Below, piece by piece: positions 37,133 through 46,708 of a stretch of 64,000 nucleotides of DNA (the first letter of the stretch is position 1; each line of letters opens with the position of its first letter). Below the pieces are notes generated by a model. The model was not told where the DNA came from. It worked only from the letters and a program-made list of their open reading frames with translations, and ran no database searches. Position numbers and translations under genes: made by a program. The stretch is from Roseofilum acuticapitatum BLCC-M154 (GTDB taxonomy: Bacteria; Cyanobacteriota; Cyanobacteriia; Cyanobacteriales; Desertifilaceae). The stretch lies in contig NZ_JAQOSP010000087.1 in the NCBI RefSeq assembly GCF_030068475.1, positions 28,944 to 92,943 on the forward strand, given 5' to 3'.

Positions 37133-39967
37133 TTAAATCCAATGTCCTATCAAAACAAAAGCAGCCCAAAACCTAGGATCTCTAAGAGCTTCACCTTTTT
37201 CCCCACTTAAAAAAGATTCTTGAACCGTCTTTAGAGCTTCTGCTTTTGTTTTTTTATTTTCAATCATTTCTTGATAAAACTGACTCATGAATTCAGATGT
37301 TGCTCGATCATCAACTTTCCATAAAGTTGCTACGGTACTGCGACTTCCGGCTCTGATACTCACCCCTGCTAAACCTAATGCAGCACGGTTATCGCCTTCA
37401 GCAGTTTCACAAGCACTCAAAACCAGTAATTCTATCGGTTCAGAACTAAATTCAGCTTGACTTTGAATCAGCTCATTGAGTTGATTGACTCCCAATCGTT
37501 CATTCCAGGTTAAGATAAATGTCTCTTCCGGATTAGAGCTAAACTGACCATGAGTAACCCAATGGAAGATAGAGTAGTAGACATTAGCAAAATAAGATTT
37601 AATTACTTCTACTGTAAAACTTTCATCTAAAACCACAGGAGTTTGATTTTCAAATAATTGTGCAATACTTTCTAACTCACTTAGGGCATTGCTAAGAGGA
37701 TTTAAACGAGCATGAACTAAGTCAAAACTCGGTGCTTTCTGCGCCAAACCACCAGGTAATATTCTTAAATCGAGGGAATTTAAGGAACCTGGAGCAAGTA
37801 GATTTAATCCTGGAGCAACTGCAAGCGCATATTTCTCGATCAAGTATTTCTCTCCATCATAAAGAGTTGCCATCGGTAAATTACGCAGTTGTCCATCTAA
37901 GACAAAAACCAAGGTTTTGATTTGGTCATGAGAACTTAAAAATGACTTAAGTTTATCTGAGAATAGAGAGTCATATACTGTCTGACCATATTGTTGATAG
38001 TTATTATTGATATCTTCTTTTAAATCGTTAATTAGTGCATTTATCGTTCGTTCAAATCTTTGAGGATTTGATAGGGGTTCAATGGTGTAATCTATTAAGC
38101 TATCAGAAAGAGTGTAGATAACTGCAATTTTGCCATCTAACAGAATTGGATAAAGAACGGCTGTATCTGAAGCAATATCTTCTAATTTGGACTCTTGAGC
38201 GGTAATGCAGGCATCGTTGAAGAAGTCGTCTAATTCAGCGAGTTGCAAGGCTTCGATGACGTTGCGGGCTTCTTTTAAGTTGTCTTGACTGGGATTATTT
38301 TGGAGTAGTAAATCGACGTATTTTCGGTAGACGGGTTCGACTTCATCGCGGAAGGAGAATTGTAAGTCGCGGTTGGAGGAAACTAGCTCTTGGCGGAGGG
38401 ATTGCAGGGTGTTGAAGGCGGCTTTGTAGGCGGATAGGATTTCGCTGTAGGGGGATTGGGTTTTTTCGAGGATTCTGCCGAGTTGCCATTGCCATTGATA
38501 GGCGAGTTCGGGGGCGTTTAAGTCGAGGGATTGGGCGATGGATAAGGCTTTTTGGGTGTTGGTTTTGGCGGTTTGAAGGTATTCTTTAGAGTCTTGGGCA
38601 TGTTGTTCGTAGAGTCTGCCTAAATATCCGAGGGCATAGGATTGGGTTTTGAGGTCTTTTCTTTGTTGGGAAACATCGATAATGGTTTGCAAATTTTGGG
38701 CGATATTCTGCCAGGGGATGGTGCTGATACAAGTGGCGGTTTGCAGAGTGTTGAGGATGAGGTTATTTCCCGATTGGGTGTTGAATAAGTTGAGATTTTG
38801 GGCTTCTTCTAAAGGGTTGAAGTCAAGGATATTCTGATTTAGAGCAACTTGCAGGTTAAGTTGATTGAGGTTAGCTTGCAGTTTGAGTAAAGGGTTATTT
38901 TCAGAAACGTTTTGATAGTGTTTTAATGCTGAATCGTATTCTTCTTGATTTTCTAATATGGGACAAAATTCAAAGTTAAATTGAATGGTGGAGGTGGCAG
39001 ATTGAGCAATTGCCCATTGCCGATCGCCTTTCGCCCTCCATGTATTCCCCAGGCTCAATTGCAACTTATCGAACGTTTCTGTGTCCCCATCAACCAGTTC
39101 TAACCCTAGCTCTAGCACCTGTTGCGAACTCTCCAGATCGCCCATCAACCGCAAAGTATCGCCTAATGCTTGCAAGTGCAACACCATTAGGCGATCGCCG
39201 GCAAACCTACGCAGATTTTCTGGTAAATTTTCTAGCTTAACTCCAGCACAAAACGAGACATTCTCATCAATTCGAGCGCCGATCGCCTCGCAAGCAGACT
39301 GAAATAAACCCAACTCCTGCATCGCTTGCACCTGATTGAGTCGATTGCGATCTTCTGCCTCAGTTAACCCTAGCTGCTGATAGAGTTTTCCCGCTTCTTG
39401 CCAACTGACAAGCGCTGCCGAAAAATCACCTACAGAAAAGCTCAACTTACCCTGAATATCCAGAGATTGGGCTAAAATCTGATCCCGTTCTTTCGTTGTT
39501 GATAACTGCTGTAATATCTGAATGCCTTGAGTGCTGCTTTCTTGCGCTTGCTCCCATTCTCCTTGTTCTTGCAGTGCTAGAGAAAGATTGCCCAAAGCGA
39601 CTGCTTGATTGACAAAATCACCTTTTTGTGCATATTCATCAGCTTTCTGTCGCCAAAACTCCGGAGAGCGATCGGAATGTTCTGAGGAGACTTGAGCCAT
39701 GATAGGGGGAGACTCCAGAGAAAACCCAGGCAAGATCACCGTTAAACTCGCCACAAATAGCGCCAGAATCACCCAAATCAGATGGCGATTAGATCGTTTC
39801 CAGATGTTAGGAAGTACGGTCGAAAGATCCCCCCTAGCCCCCCTTAAAAAGGGGGGAATCAAGAAAGTCCCCCTTTTTAAGGGGGATTTTCCGCAAGCGG
39901 ACATGAAAGGGGGATCAGATATATCCCTCATAGCAGAGGAAATCGCTGTAACTCCCCATTGTTTCAC
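37133..39967 (-). CDS. CHAT-domain protein with TPR repeats, exported or anchored
   Basis: Starting at GTG 39967 (944 residues), 5 bp after the stop of the TpsB gene; an ATG at 40024 would overlap TpsB out of frame and encodes antisense-like residues. After ~20 residues the frame crosses an inserted repeat (39826-39916, encoding SPLKRGTFLIPPFLRGARG). A hydrophobic helix (~62-82, HLIWVILALFVASLTVILPG) and many TPRs (~130-560) follow, then a CHAT domain with His in FHWVTHGQFS (~806) and Cys in VLSACETAEGD (~852). The catalytic dyad is intact. It probably acts together with the adjacent two-partner-secretion transporter. Confidence 0.88.
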   Translation of the reverse strand: MKQWGVTAISSAMRDISDPPFMSACGKSPLKRGTFLIPPFLRGARGDLSTVLPNIWKRSNRHLIWVILALFVASLTVILPGFSLESPPIMAQVSSEHSDRSPEFWRQKADEYAQKGDFVNQAVALGNLSLALQEQGEWEQAQESSTQGIQILQQLSTTKERDQILAQSLDIQGKLSFSVGDFSAALVSWQEAGKLYQQLGLTEAEDRNRLNQVQAMQELGLFQSACEAIGARIDENVSFCAGVKLENLPENLRRFAGDRLMVLHLQALGDTLRLMGDLESSQQVLELGLELVDGDTETFDKLQLSLGNTWRAKGDRQWAIAQSATSTIQFNFEFCPILENQEEYDSALKHYQNVSENNPLLKLQANLNQLNLQVALNQNILDFNPLEEAQNLNLFNTQSGNNLILNTLQTATCISTIPWQNIAQNLQTIIDVSQQRKDLKTQSYALGYLGRLYEQHAQDSKEYLQTAKTNTQKALSIAQSLDLNAPELAYQWQWQLGRILEKTQSPYSEILSAYKAAFNTLQSLRQELVSSNRDLQFSFRDEVEPVYRKYVDLLLQNNPSQDNLKEARNVIEALQLAELDDFFNDACITAQESKLEDIASDTAVLYPILLDGKIAVIYTLSDSLIDYTIEPLSNPQRFERTINALINDLKEDINNNYQQYGQTVYDSLFSDKLKSFLSSHDQIKTLVFVLDGQLRNLPMATLYDGEKYLIEKYALAVAPGLNLLAPGSLNSLDLRILPGGLAQKAPSFDLVHARLNPLSNALSELESIAQLFENQTPVVLDESFTVEVIKSYFANVYYSIFHWVTHGQFSSNPEETFILTWNERLGVNQLNELIQSQAEFSSEPIELLVLSACETAEGDNRAALGLAGVSIRAGSRSTVATLWKVDDRATSEFMSQFYQEMIENKKTKAEALKTVQESFLSGEKGEALRDPRFWAAFVLIGHWI
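39826..39916. repeat. Palindromic GATCCCCCC repeat with nested 19-bp dyad, inside a coding sequence
   Basis: 91 bp bounded by GATCCCCCC and GGGGGATC. A sister copy at 63903-63974 is 72 bp. The difference is exactly the 19-mer TTCCGCAAGCGGACATGAA (39889-39907), which also occurs at 16829 and, inverted, at 50790. Confidence 0.9.
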
Positions 39968-39972
39968 CCGTC

Positions 39973-41670
39973 TTAGAAAAACAAGCGGGTTTGGACAGTA
40001 AAATATAAACCGTTTTCTTGCCATGTGCGATCGCTCGACTCCACCTCAACCAAAGGAATACCCCAATATAAACTAGCACTAGAATCATTTCCGAGTTGCC
40101 AGCGCAAGCCCAAACCGCCAGAAGCCAAAGTTTGGGGCTGTAAATTCTGGCGATCGCTACTATTCCAAGCTGTGCCAAAATCTAGGAATGGGGCAAGTTG
40201 CAACACCCCCCACCGCTCTTGAGAATTGCCTATCAAAGGATAGCGAAACTCTACCGAGCCAAACGTCCCATTATCCGTTAATCGGGTATCTTGACGATAA
40301 CCCCGTACACTTTCCCAACCGCCTAAACTAAACTGCTCTAAGGGCACAAGGGCGCGACTTGCTAATTGAAGATCGCCGCGCAATAGTAATAGTAAATCGG
40401 GTGCAAATCGCTGTACCCATTGCCCTTGTCCTCGCCAAGCAAAAAAGCGCCCATCGGGAGCCTCAGATCGGACAGTAGCATCAAATAAATCTAAGCCTAA
40501 ACTGAACTGAGAATAAAACGCCACAATCCGATCGTCACCGCGCCATAACCCATCTTGATAAAAGCGAATCACCGATAATCGAGTTTTACCGCGACTGCTG
40601 CCACCTTCAGCTAGGGGAAAGGGTTCGCCCAAAATATAAGTATCGCTTTCCCGCCGAGAAAAGACCCATCCTAACGCAAATTCTTTTTCGGGTTCTTGCC
40701 AAATCGGTTGACGGAAATTGACATCAAAATAGCGGGAATCGCCCCTTAAATTAATCGCGTCAAAGGGTTCTTCAATCACTCGGTTCGATCCCGTTCCATA
40801 GGCAACACTTAAAGTTCCGTTACGGGCATTTATAGGGATGGTATAATCGGCGAAAAAGGTATCGCTACCATCAGTATTGGCATATCCGAGGCGAAAACTA
40901 TCCCCCAATCCGAGTAAGTTGGCTTGTCTGAGCTGGACTTGGCGGCGAAAACTGCCTACACTAGGGGCACGACCATTATCACCACCAATCTCTAGGCTGA
41001 GGGTTTTGGCTTCTTGAAGGCGAACATTGAGATTATTTTGTTCTAGGGTTGCTCCAGGAACGACTTCTGCGGAGATATTGGCGATTAAGGGATCGAGTTG
41101 TAGTAGTCGCAGTCCATTGAGCAGGTTATCTAAGTTTAAGGGCGTAGCGGCGATCGCCAATCGACTGCAAATATAATTAGGATTTAGCCTTCCCCTACCC
41201 TCTCTCATCAAGAAAATTGTCCCCAACCCTCCCTCAATCACCGCAATTTTCACCACCCCATCCTCTATTTTCTGCGGATAGGGAACCGCATAGGAGTTAA
41301 TATAACCCTGCTGATTATAGAGTCCCGTAATCCGAGAAACCGCTTCCATCAGTTCGGTAAACGTAATTTCTTTGTCCGTAAATTCCGATATTTCCTGCTG
41401 TAACTCTTCTTGAGAAAAAACCGTAGCACCGACAAACTCAAAGCGACTAACAGATAAATGATCGAAGCTCTCTCCAGTCTCGGATTCAGTCGAGGGAGAA
41501 AGCGCTAAATCTTGGGCATTTTTTCCCGTATTTACCGCACATTCAAAAGTTTCTCCATCACTCTCTGCGGCAACTGGGGGTATATCTCCCCTTGCCATTT
41601 CAGGTAGTAAAAGAGAATATAGAATCAGTAAAATTGGCAGTAAATTTAATTGACTCCAAGAAACTACCAT
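39973..41670 (-). CDS. Two-partner-secretion outer membrane transporter (ShlB/FhaC/HecB family)
   Basis: 565 residues with a signal peptide (NLLPILLILYSLLLPEMARG). A POTRA_2 domain at ~75-150 (SVSRFEFVGATVFSQEELQQ, YNQQGYINSYAVPYPQ) precedes a C-terminal 16-strand beta-barrel region with alternating hydrophobic residues. The family motif SVRGYRQDTRLTDNG-like lid segment (GWESVRGYRQ) is present, and the chain ends in an aromatic residue (TRLFF), as outer-membrane proteins do. TpsB exports a large TpsA partner, but no TpsA gene is in the window. Next to it on the same strand is the exported CHAT protein. Confidence 0.93.
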   Translation of the reverse strand: MVVSWSQLNLLPILLILYSLLLPEMARGDIPPVAAESDGETFECAVNTGKNAQDLALSPSTESETGESFDHLSVSRFEFVGATVFSQEELQQEISEFTDKEITFTELMEAVSRITGLYNQQGYINSYAVPYPQKIEDGVVKIAVIEGGLGTIFLMREGRGRLNPNYICSRLAIAATPLNLDNLLNGLRLLQLDPLIANISAEVVPGATLEQNNLNVRLQEAKTLSLEIGGDNGRAPSVGSFRRQVQLRQANLLGLGDSFRLGYANTDGSDTFFADYTIPINARNGTLSVAYGTGSNRVIEEPFDAINLRGDSRYFDVNFRQPIWQEPEKEFALGWVFSRRESDTYILGEPFPLAEGGSSRGKTRLSVIRFYQDGLWRGDDRIVAFYSQFSLGLDLFDATVRSEAPDGRFFAWRGQGQWVQRFAPDLLLLLRGDLQLASRALVPLEQFSLGGWESVRGYRQDTRLTDNGTFGSVEFRYPLIGNSQERWGVLQLAPFLDFGTAWNSSDRQNLQPQTLASGGLGLRWQLGNDSSASLYWGIPLVEVESSDRTWQENGLYFTVQTRLFF

Positions 41671-41900
41671 CAGATTGGCATTCAGGCATAGCCCGTAATT
41701 CTTTCACGGCTAATTATGCCCTACTCTTCACCAATAATCAATGTTTGCCTCCTACCGTTTGACACCCTACGCAAGTTAGAGCAATATCGTACTCCCTATA
41801 GGTAACGTTATACGAAAAATTTCAGAAATTTTTCAGTCCTCACTTTTTAGCAAACCATTACCAAGCATACTGAGTTCAGCTTAACAACTACAAAAACTGT

Positions 41901-42590
41901 CTATGCTCCCGAAAACTCTTGCAACAGCCAAGCTCCCACCTGTCCTTGATCCTGCTGCCGACTGCGCTCGAGTGCTGTAGCCAGCACCTCTATCTGTAAC
42001 CCGCCTAAGACCTGTGATGCATCAAGCCTCTGGCTACCCTGTGGGGTTAGGGCATAGGCCAACACCGTCATCCCCCGTACATCCACGACCCAATATTCTT
42101 TGACCCCCAGCGCCTCATAGAGCGATCGCTTATTGCCCTGGTCATCCAACAATGAAGCAGCCGCAATCTCAATCACTAAATCCGGTGCAGGATAGCGGTT
42201 TAAATCTACAACAGTTGTTCCCCAAGGAATCACCTGTGCCTGTTCTCGGAGGTAATAGGACGAGTCGGGTTGGCATTCTCGTACCCCCGCCTGACGATAG
42301 CTACAGTTGACCAATCCTTTAAAGGCAATCCCCCGCACGGTACAAAACAGTTGCACAGCAAAGTCAATGAGGGCATTATCAGCAGCATGATCGTGGCCGA
42401 CGGGTGACATTTCAATCCTCATGTGATTTTGATGATAATAGCCTTTGGCTTTGGCCAGCGTTGGTTCGGCAATCATTTGCAGATAGTCTTCCCAGGATGT
42501 CGCAATCCAAGTATTGGTCGGTAATGCTGGTTCTAAAGGTGTTTTAAGCGAACTCATTTCCTGTACCTCTGGATTGGCCTTGCTCTGCAT
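41901..42590 (-). CDS. Uma2 family endonuclease
   Basis: 229 residues from ATG 42590; the open frame starts at a TTG inside the end of the neighbouring Uma2 gene. Family features: AKGYYHQNHMRIEMSPVGHD, the Asp-containing RYPAPDLVIEIAAASLLDD and KRSLYEALGVKEYWVVD. This version is longer than the 42608 gene and ends in a different helical tail. It is probably cotranscribed with the upstream copy. Confidence 0.88.
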   Translation of the reverse strand: MQSKANPEVQEMSSLKTPLEPALPTNTWIATSWEDYLQMIAEPTLAKAKGYYHQNHMRIEMSPVGHDHAADNALIDFAVQLFCTVRGIAFKGLVNCSYRQAGVRECQPDSSYYLREQAQVIPWGTTVVDLNRYPAPDLVIEIAAASLLDDQGNKRSLYEALGVKEYWVVDVRGMTVLAYALTPQGSQRLDASQVLGGLQIEVLATALERSRQQDQGQVGAWLLQEFSGA

Positions 42591-42607
42591 TGTAAACCTT
42601 GTTTCCT

Positions 42608-43222
42608 TTACGCCCAAACCCGCTTCAGCGTTAGCGTAAACCCTGGTAAAACCTCCTCCCCAGACAATGCCATCGGATTCTCTAACACCTCAACGGCTTG
42701 ACCTGGACGATAAATTTCCACCCGCTTATTTTTTGGGTCAATCAACCAACCCAACTGCGCCCCATTCTCCATATATTCCTGCATCTTTGCCCGTAGTTCC
42801 TTGAGAGTGTCGGTTTTAGAGCGCAACTCAACCACAAAATCCGGGCATAAGGGTATAAAACCGTCCTGCTGTTCGGGGGTAAGGGCATCCCAGCGATCGC
42901 AACGCACCCAAGCAGCATCTGGAGAGCGGTTCGCACCATTGGGGAATTCAAATCCTGTGGAAGAGTCAAACGCTCGGCCTAGGGTATCGTTGGCTTCAAA
43001 CCAAACACTGAGTTGACCGGTGATGCTGAGGTTACGATGACCCGTATTGCCACCTGTGGGAGGATTCACTATTAATTCTCCTGTTGCCGTTCTCTCCAAT
43101 CTAAGTTCGCGATTTGCCACAGCCAGCATTGTAAACTGCTCCGGTGTCACATGCAGCGCCAATTCTTGGGGCAGTTGGAGCCATAGGGGTTTAGATTGAG
43201 GGGGAGCTTGGACAACCATCAT
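42608..43222 (-). CDS. Uma2 family endonuclease
   Basis: 204 residues. Typical elements: ERTATGELIVNPPTGGNTGH, NGANRSPDAAWVRCDRWDAL, LCPDFVVELRSKTDTLKELR, and GAQLGWLIDPKNKRVEIYRP. The catalytic-type D, E and K are all present. Closely related to the 47966-48586 gene but only distantly to 6401-6961 and 41901-42590, so two Uma2 subtypes coexist here. The start ATG is one of two adjacent ATGs. Confidence 0.9.
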   Translation of the reverse strand: MMVVQAPPQSKPLWLQLPQELALHVTPEQFTMLAVANRELRLERTATGELIVNPPTGGNTGHRNLSITGQLSVWFEANDTLGRAFDSSTGFEFPNGANRSPDAAWVRCDRWDALTPEQQDGFIPLCPDFVVELRSKTDTLKELRAKMQEYMENGAQLGWLIDPKNKRVEIYRPGQAVEVLENPMALSGEEVLPGFTLTLKRVWA

Positions 43223-43289
43223 TGCGACCTCATACAGCTATCTTTGTCCCATTCTAGCCAATTTATGCCTCGATTTGACTGGAGTACAC

Positions 43290-43700
43290 CTCTTAAGTTG
43301 ACATCCACCCCTGCCTAAAGGCGAGGGGATTCCTAAACCTCACGTTAGCGAAGCTCCTCCGCAGGAGGCTTTAGGTTTCTGTTTCATAGCAGTTGCCTTC
43401 ACAGATTTACTCTGTTCCGGTCTTACACTCGCTCCGGAGACTGACACGGCAGAGCAATGCCGCCTTATGTGTTGAAATCTCAAAGAAGAAATCTTGATTT
43501 ACTTTGTTGATTCAAGGGTTGGACTGCCCATTGCCCCATCCTCTTTTCCCGGTCTACCGATTTTTCTGCGCCGTTGCGGATTCCGCAAGCTTTGAAGTTA
43601 GGCTTTCTGTTTCCATCGTCGCGGGTGGGTCAGTGACCAACTTTATTGTACCGCAAAGCCGTCCTAAAAGGACGGGGTTTTCAACCCATTTTTCTGATAA
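43290..43700 (-). mobile_element. IS200/IS605-type element remnant with tnpB tail
   Basis: The left end carries the hairpin CCCCTGCCTAAAGGCGAGGGG and the right end CCGTCCTAAAAGGACGG followed by GGGTTTTCAACCCATTT, both typical of cyanobacterial IS605-family ends. Between them, minus-strand codons 43340-43480 read a TnpB-like C-terminal tail (SVSGASVRPEQSKSVKATAM then a Lys-rich end and stop). Nearly all of the transposase and TnpB is gone. The open frame 43504-43773 on the plus strand is incidental. Confidence 0.6.
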
Positions 43701-43774
43701 CAAAGAATTAAAGCGATACCCAGCTCTCTATACTCAATTAGGTAAGCGGTTAATGCCTAAGAAGACATCATGAG

Positions 43775-46021
43775 TTAATTAATCAAATCCTCCATATAAT
43801 CCCCCCAAACCTGAGCCGCTTGAGCGCTACTGCCATAAGTCGGTGTATTATCATCATTTCCTAACCAAATTCCCGTCACCAAACTGCGACTCGGAATATA
43901 TCCCACAAACCAGAGATCCACACCATTATTTGTGGTTCCCGTTTTTCCCGCTTCTCCCCATCCCAGATAGGCATTACGTCCGGTTCCCTGACTGATTGCT
44001 CCTTGTAATAAAGAAGTTATGGTTTGCGCCACATCCGGTGAAAGTACGGTGCGACTTCCCTTCGGATCTTGGGCATAATCATAAATGACTCGACAGGTAT
44101 CTGGCTGATTCGGTACTGCACAGTCGCTGCTGTCGAGAATGCGGCGAATGGCATGGGGGCGATGGTAAATCCCCGCATTGGCAAACACGGCAAAAGCGCC
44201 GGTCATTTCTAGGGGGGTGACTTCACTTTGACCGAGGATTAAACCGGGAACCGGCTTTAAGTCTGCATTGATACCTGAGAGCCGAGCCATCCGTACCACA
44301 TCACTTAATCCTGCGTCTTGGGCGATACGCAGAGCTACGGAATTTTCCGATTGAGCCATGGCTACCCCCATATCGATCGCCCCCCCACTGCGCTCGCAGC
44401 CGCTATAGGATTGCCCTTGCCAAGTTAAGGGGGCACAGGAATAGGTTTTCCAGGGGGAAATGCCCTCAGCGAGAGCCGCAGCATAGGCAAATACCTTAAA
44501 CGTCGATCCGGGTTGACGATAGGCTTGCACGGCGCGATTAAATTGACTCTCGCGGTAATTTTTGCCTCCGGATAGGGCTAAAATTTCCCCGGTTTGACTG
44601 TCTAGGGTAACCACGGCTCCCTGGTCAAAATTAAAACCGGCTCCGGTGGTGGCGATCGCCTGTTCTAAACTCTGTTCCGCCGTTTCTTGCATCTGGGGAT
44701 TGAGACCGGTTTCAATAATAAAATTGCCCTCTCGCGCCAAACCACTTCCTAACAATTCTTCCAATTCCATAAACACATAATCGTGGAAATAGGGCCCAAT
44801 GGAGCGATTAAACTGTTCGATCGCTTTTGGGTTCACTTGAATGCGAGATCGCCTGGCTCGGTTGGCTTCCTCTGTAGAAATCATCCCCAATTTTTCCATC
44901 CGATACAACACCCCATCCCGTTGACGAATGGCTGCCTGATAATCTCGAATCGGATTAAAACTATTGGGAGCAGGTAAAATGCCCACTAACGTTGCGGCTT
45001 CGGCGATCGTTAACTCCGTGGCGGGCTTACCCAAATAATACCGCGCTGCATCCTCAAATCCATAGTTAGCACTGCCCAAATAAATCCGATTCAGATAGGT
45101 CAGCAACAAGAGATCCTTGCTATAAAAGGTCTCTAATTTCAGAGCCACGATCGCCTCCCGCAGCTTCCGACCGGCCGTATCCGATGTCCCCACATACTCC
45201 CGAAACAAACTGCGAGCCACCTGTTGGGTAATCGTGCTTCCCCCCTGTTGAATGCCACCCCCTCTCAGGTTCACCAAAATGGCTCTGAGCGTACCAATGG
45301 GATCGACACCAAAATGCCAATAAAAGCGACTATCTTCAGAGGCAATTAAGGCTTGAGCCAGATGGGGAGGAAAATCAGACAGACTCGCTCGCTCTAAGTG
45401 CGCTTGATTGGTGGGAGGCACTAAAGGCGTTTCATTATCCCTGGCATAAACCACCACAGGCCCTTGAATGTTGCGCGGTAGGGGAGAGATATTAAATTTT
45501 TGCCACTCAATTAAAATGGCGATCGTCAGCAAAGCCGTTAGACCGCCAAACCCATAAACGGTATAGCGTAGGGCTTGAATTGGCCAAGGAGGGGGATTCG
45601 TATAGCGCAGAGTAACCGAAGCTTGCAGCTCTGGGGGCCCCAGCGTCAGGCGATCGCCGTGAGCTAGGCGCATTTCCCGCACCTTCTGCCGCCCTCGATA
45701 GATGCCATTGGTTGCCCCCTCATCTTTAATCGTAAACCCTTGTTTCGTGTCCCGAATCAGGGAACAATGGATCTGACTCACCACCGGATTACGGATGACA
45801 ATATCGCAGGATTTTGAAGAGCGTCCAATCAGGATGCGATCGCCCAATAGGGGATATTCCTCAGCCGGTTGTCCCTCCGTTTCCTCCACCATCAGTTTCG
45901 CCACCCTCGCCTTCGGTTTCAGCGCCAATTGGGTGAGCTTAACTTTCGCTTGGATGGTTTGCGCCACTTGAGTGAGCGTACCCATAAGGGTTTTCGGAGG
46001 GCCAGGAGGTTGAGAACTCAT
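43775..46021 (-). CDS. Penicillin-binding protein 1A-type with N-terminal FHA domain
   Basis: 748 residues. An FHA phosphothreonine-binding domain occupies ~55-135 (GRSS at 66-69, SQIH at 82-85, N105). A membrane helix (~155-172) follows. Then comes a GT51 glycosyltransferase with ALIASEDSRFYWHFGVDP, STITQQVAR and LTYLNRIYLGSANYG. Last is a transpeptidase with STFK (~505-510), SEN (AQSENSVALR) and KTGT (GEAGKTGTTN). It polymerises and cross-links peptidoglycan. The FHA fusion, known in cyanobacterial homologues, suggests control by Ser/Thr kinases. Confidence 0.95.
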   Translation of the reverse strand: MSSQPPGPPKTLMGTLTQVAQTIQAKVKLTQLALKPKARVAKLMVEETEGQPAEEYPLLGDRILIGRSSKSCDIVIRNPVVSQIHCSLIRDTKQGFTIKDEGATNGIYRGRQKVREMRLAHGDRLTLGPPELQASVTLRYTNPPPWPIQALRYTVYGFGGLTALLTIAILIEWQKFNISPLPRNIQGPVVVYARDNETPLVPPTNQAHLERASLSDFPPHLAQALIASEDSRFYWHFGVDPIGTLRAILVNLRGGGIQQGGSTITQQVARSLFREYVGTSDTAGRKLREAIVALKLETFYSKDLLLLTYLNRIYLGSANYGFEDAARYYLGKPATELTIAEAATLVGILPAPNSFNPIRDYQAAIRQRDGVLYRMEKLGMISTEEANRARRSRIQVNPKAIEQFNRSIGPYFHDYVFMELEELLGSGLAREGNFIIETGLNPQMQETAEQSLEQAIATTGAGFNFDQGAVVTLDSQTGEILALSGGKNYRESQFNRAVQAYRQPGSTFKVFAYAAALAEGISPWKTYSCAPLTWQGQSYSGCERSGGAIDMGVAMAQSENSVALRIAQDAGLSDVVRMARLSGINADLKPVPGLILGQSEVTPLEMTGAFAVFANAGIYHRPHAIRRILDSSDCAVPNQPDTCRVIYDYAQDPKGSRTVLSPDVAQTITSLLQGAISQGTGRNAYLGWGEAGKTGTTNNGVDLWFVGYIPSRSLVTGIWLGNDDNTPTYGSSAQAAQVWGDYMEDLIN

Positions 46022-46070
46022 AGGTTAGCTTAGTTAACTTGTGCAATCAATCAGGAAGAGGGACGAACTT

Positions 46071-46139
46071 ATCTTTAATTTAACTGATGTTGATCTCCAA
46101 CTAAAAGTTCTCTCTTATAGCGCTTCGCGCTAGGGAATA
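46071..46139. repeat. ~69-bp dispersed repeat, copy 1
   Basis: Matches 50623-50690 with about four mismatches, from ATCTTTAATTTAAC to GCGCTTCGCGCTAGGGAAT. Both copies are intergenic, direct, and end in the GCGCTTCGCGC palindrome. Confidence 0.92.
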
Positions 46140-46220
46140 GGGAATAGGGTCACAATCCCCTAAAATAGGCACGATTTACCCGTTAACAACTTTAAACACT
46201 ACCACCTTTAAGAGGAGAGT

Positions 46221-46652
46221 ATGAATCGCCTGATCAAAATCATGAAAAGGTTTTTAGAGACCTTTGAACGCATCATTGCTTTGTTTTTGTTGTTAATGCT
46301 GGTGATTGTGGTTCTTTTGGGCACAATTGAATTGGGCTATATCTTATTCGAGCAAATGCAGGACACCCCTCATTTTTTGTTGCTCAATATTGAAGAAGTC
46401 CTAAAAATATTTGATTACTTTTTATTGATTATCATTGGCTTAGAGCTGATCGAAGCCACCAAAGTCTATCTTGAAGAGGAAGTCATCCATGTAGAAATTA
46501 TCTTTCTCGTGGCGATGGTGGCGATCGCCCGGAAAGTGATCATCCTGGATATCACCAAATATCATCCCCTTGTCCTCTTCGGCATTTCCTCGATTATCCT
46601 CGCTCTCACCATAGGCTTCTACTTTCTGATCAAAACCCTCAAACCTAAATAA
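46221..46652 (+). CDS. psiE: PsiE family phosphate-starvation-inducible membrane protein
   Basis: 143 residues with four hydrophobic helices (FLLLMLVIVVLLGTIELGYI, YFLLIIIGLELIEATKVYLEE, IIFLVAMVAIARKVIIL, LFGISSIILALTIGFYFL). The spacing and the central ELIEATKVYLEEEVIHVEII motif are those of PsiE. Inner membrane, function in phosphate stress not resolved. It has a ribosome site AGAGGAG before the ATG. Confidence 0.85.
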   Translation: MNRLIKIMKRFLETFERIIALFLLLMLVIVVLLGTIELGYILFEQMQDTPHFLLLNIEEVLKIFDYFLLIIIGLELIEATKVYLEEEVIHVEIIFLVAMVAIARKVIILDITKYHPLVLFGISSIILALTIGFYFLIKTLKPK

Positions 46653-46708
46653 GGGGAATGGGGAATGGGGAATGGGGAATAACCAATTACCGCGCATAGC
46701 GCTATACA

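Noticed and set aside
43504..43773. 89-codon open frame in the IS605 remnant
   Set aside because: Crosses the right-end hairpin of the element and has no family character.
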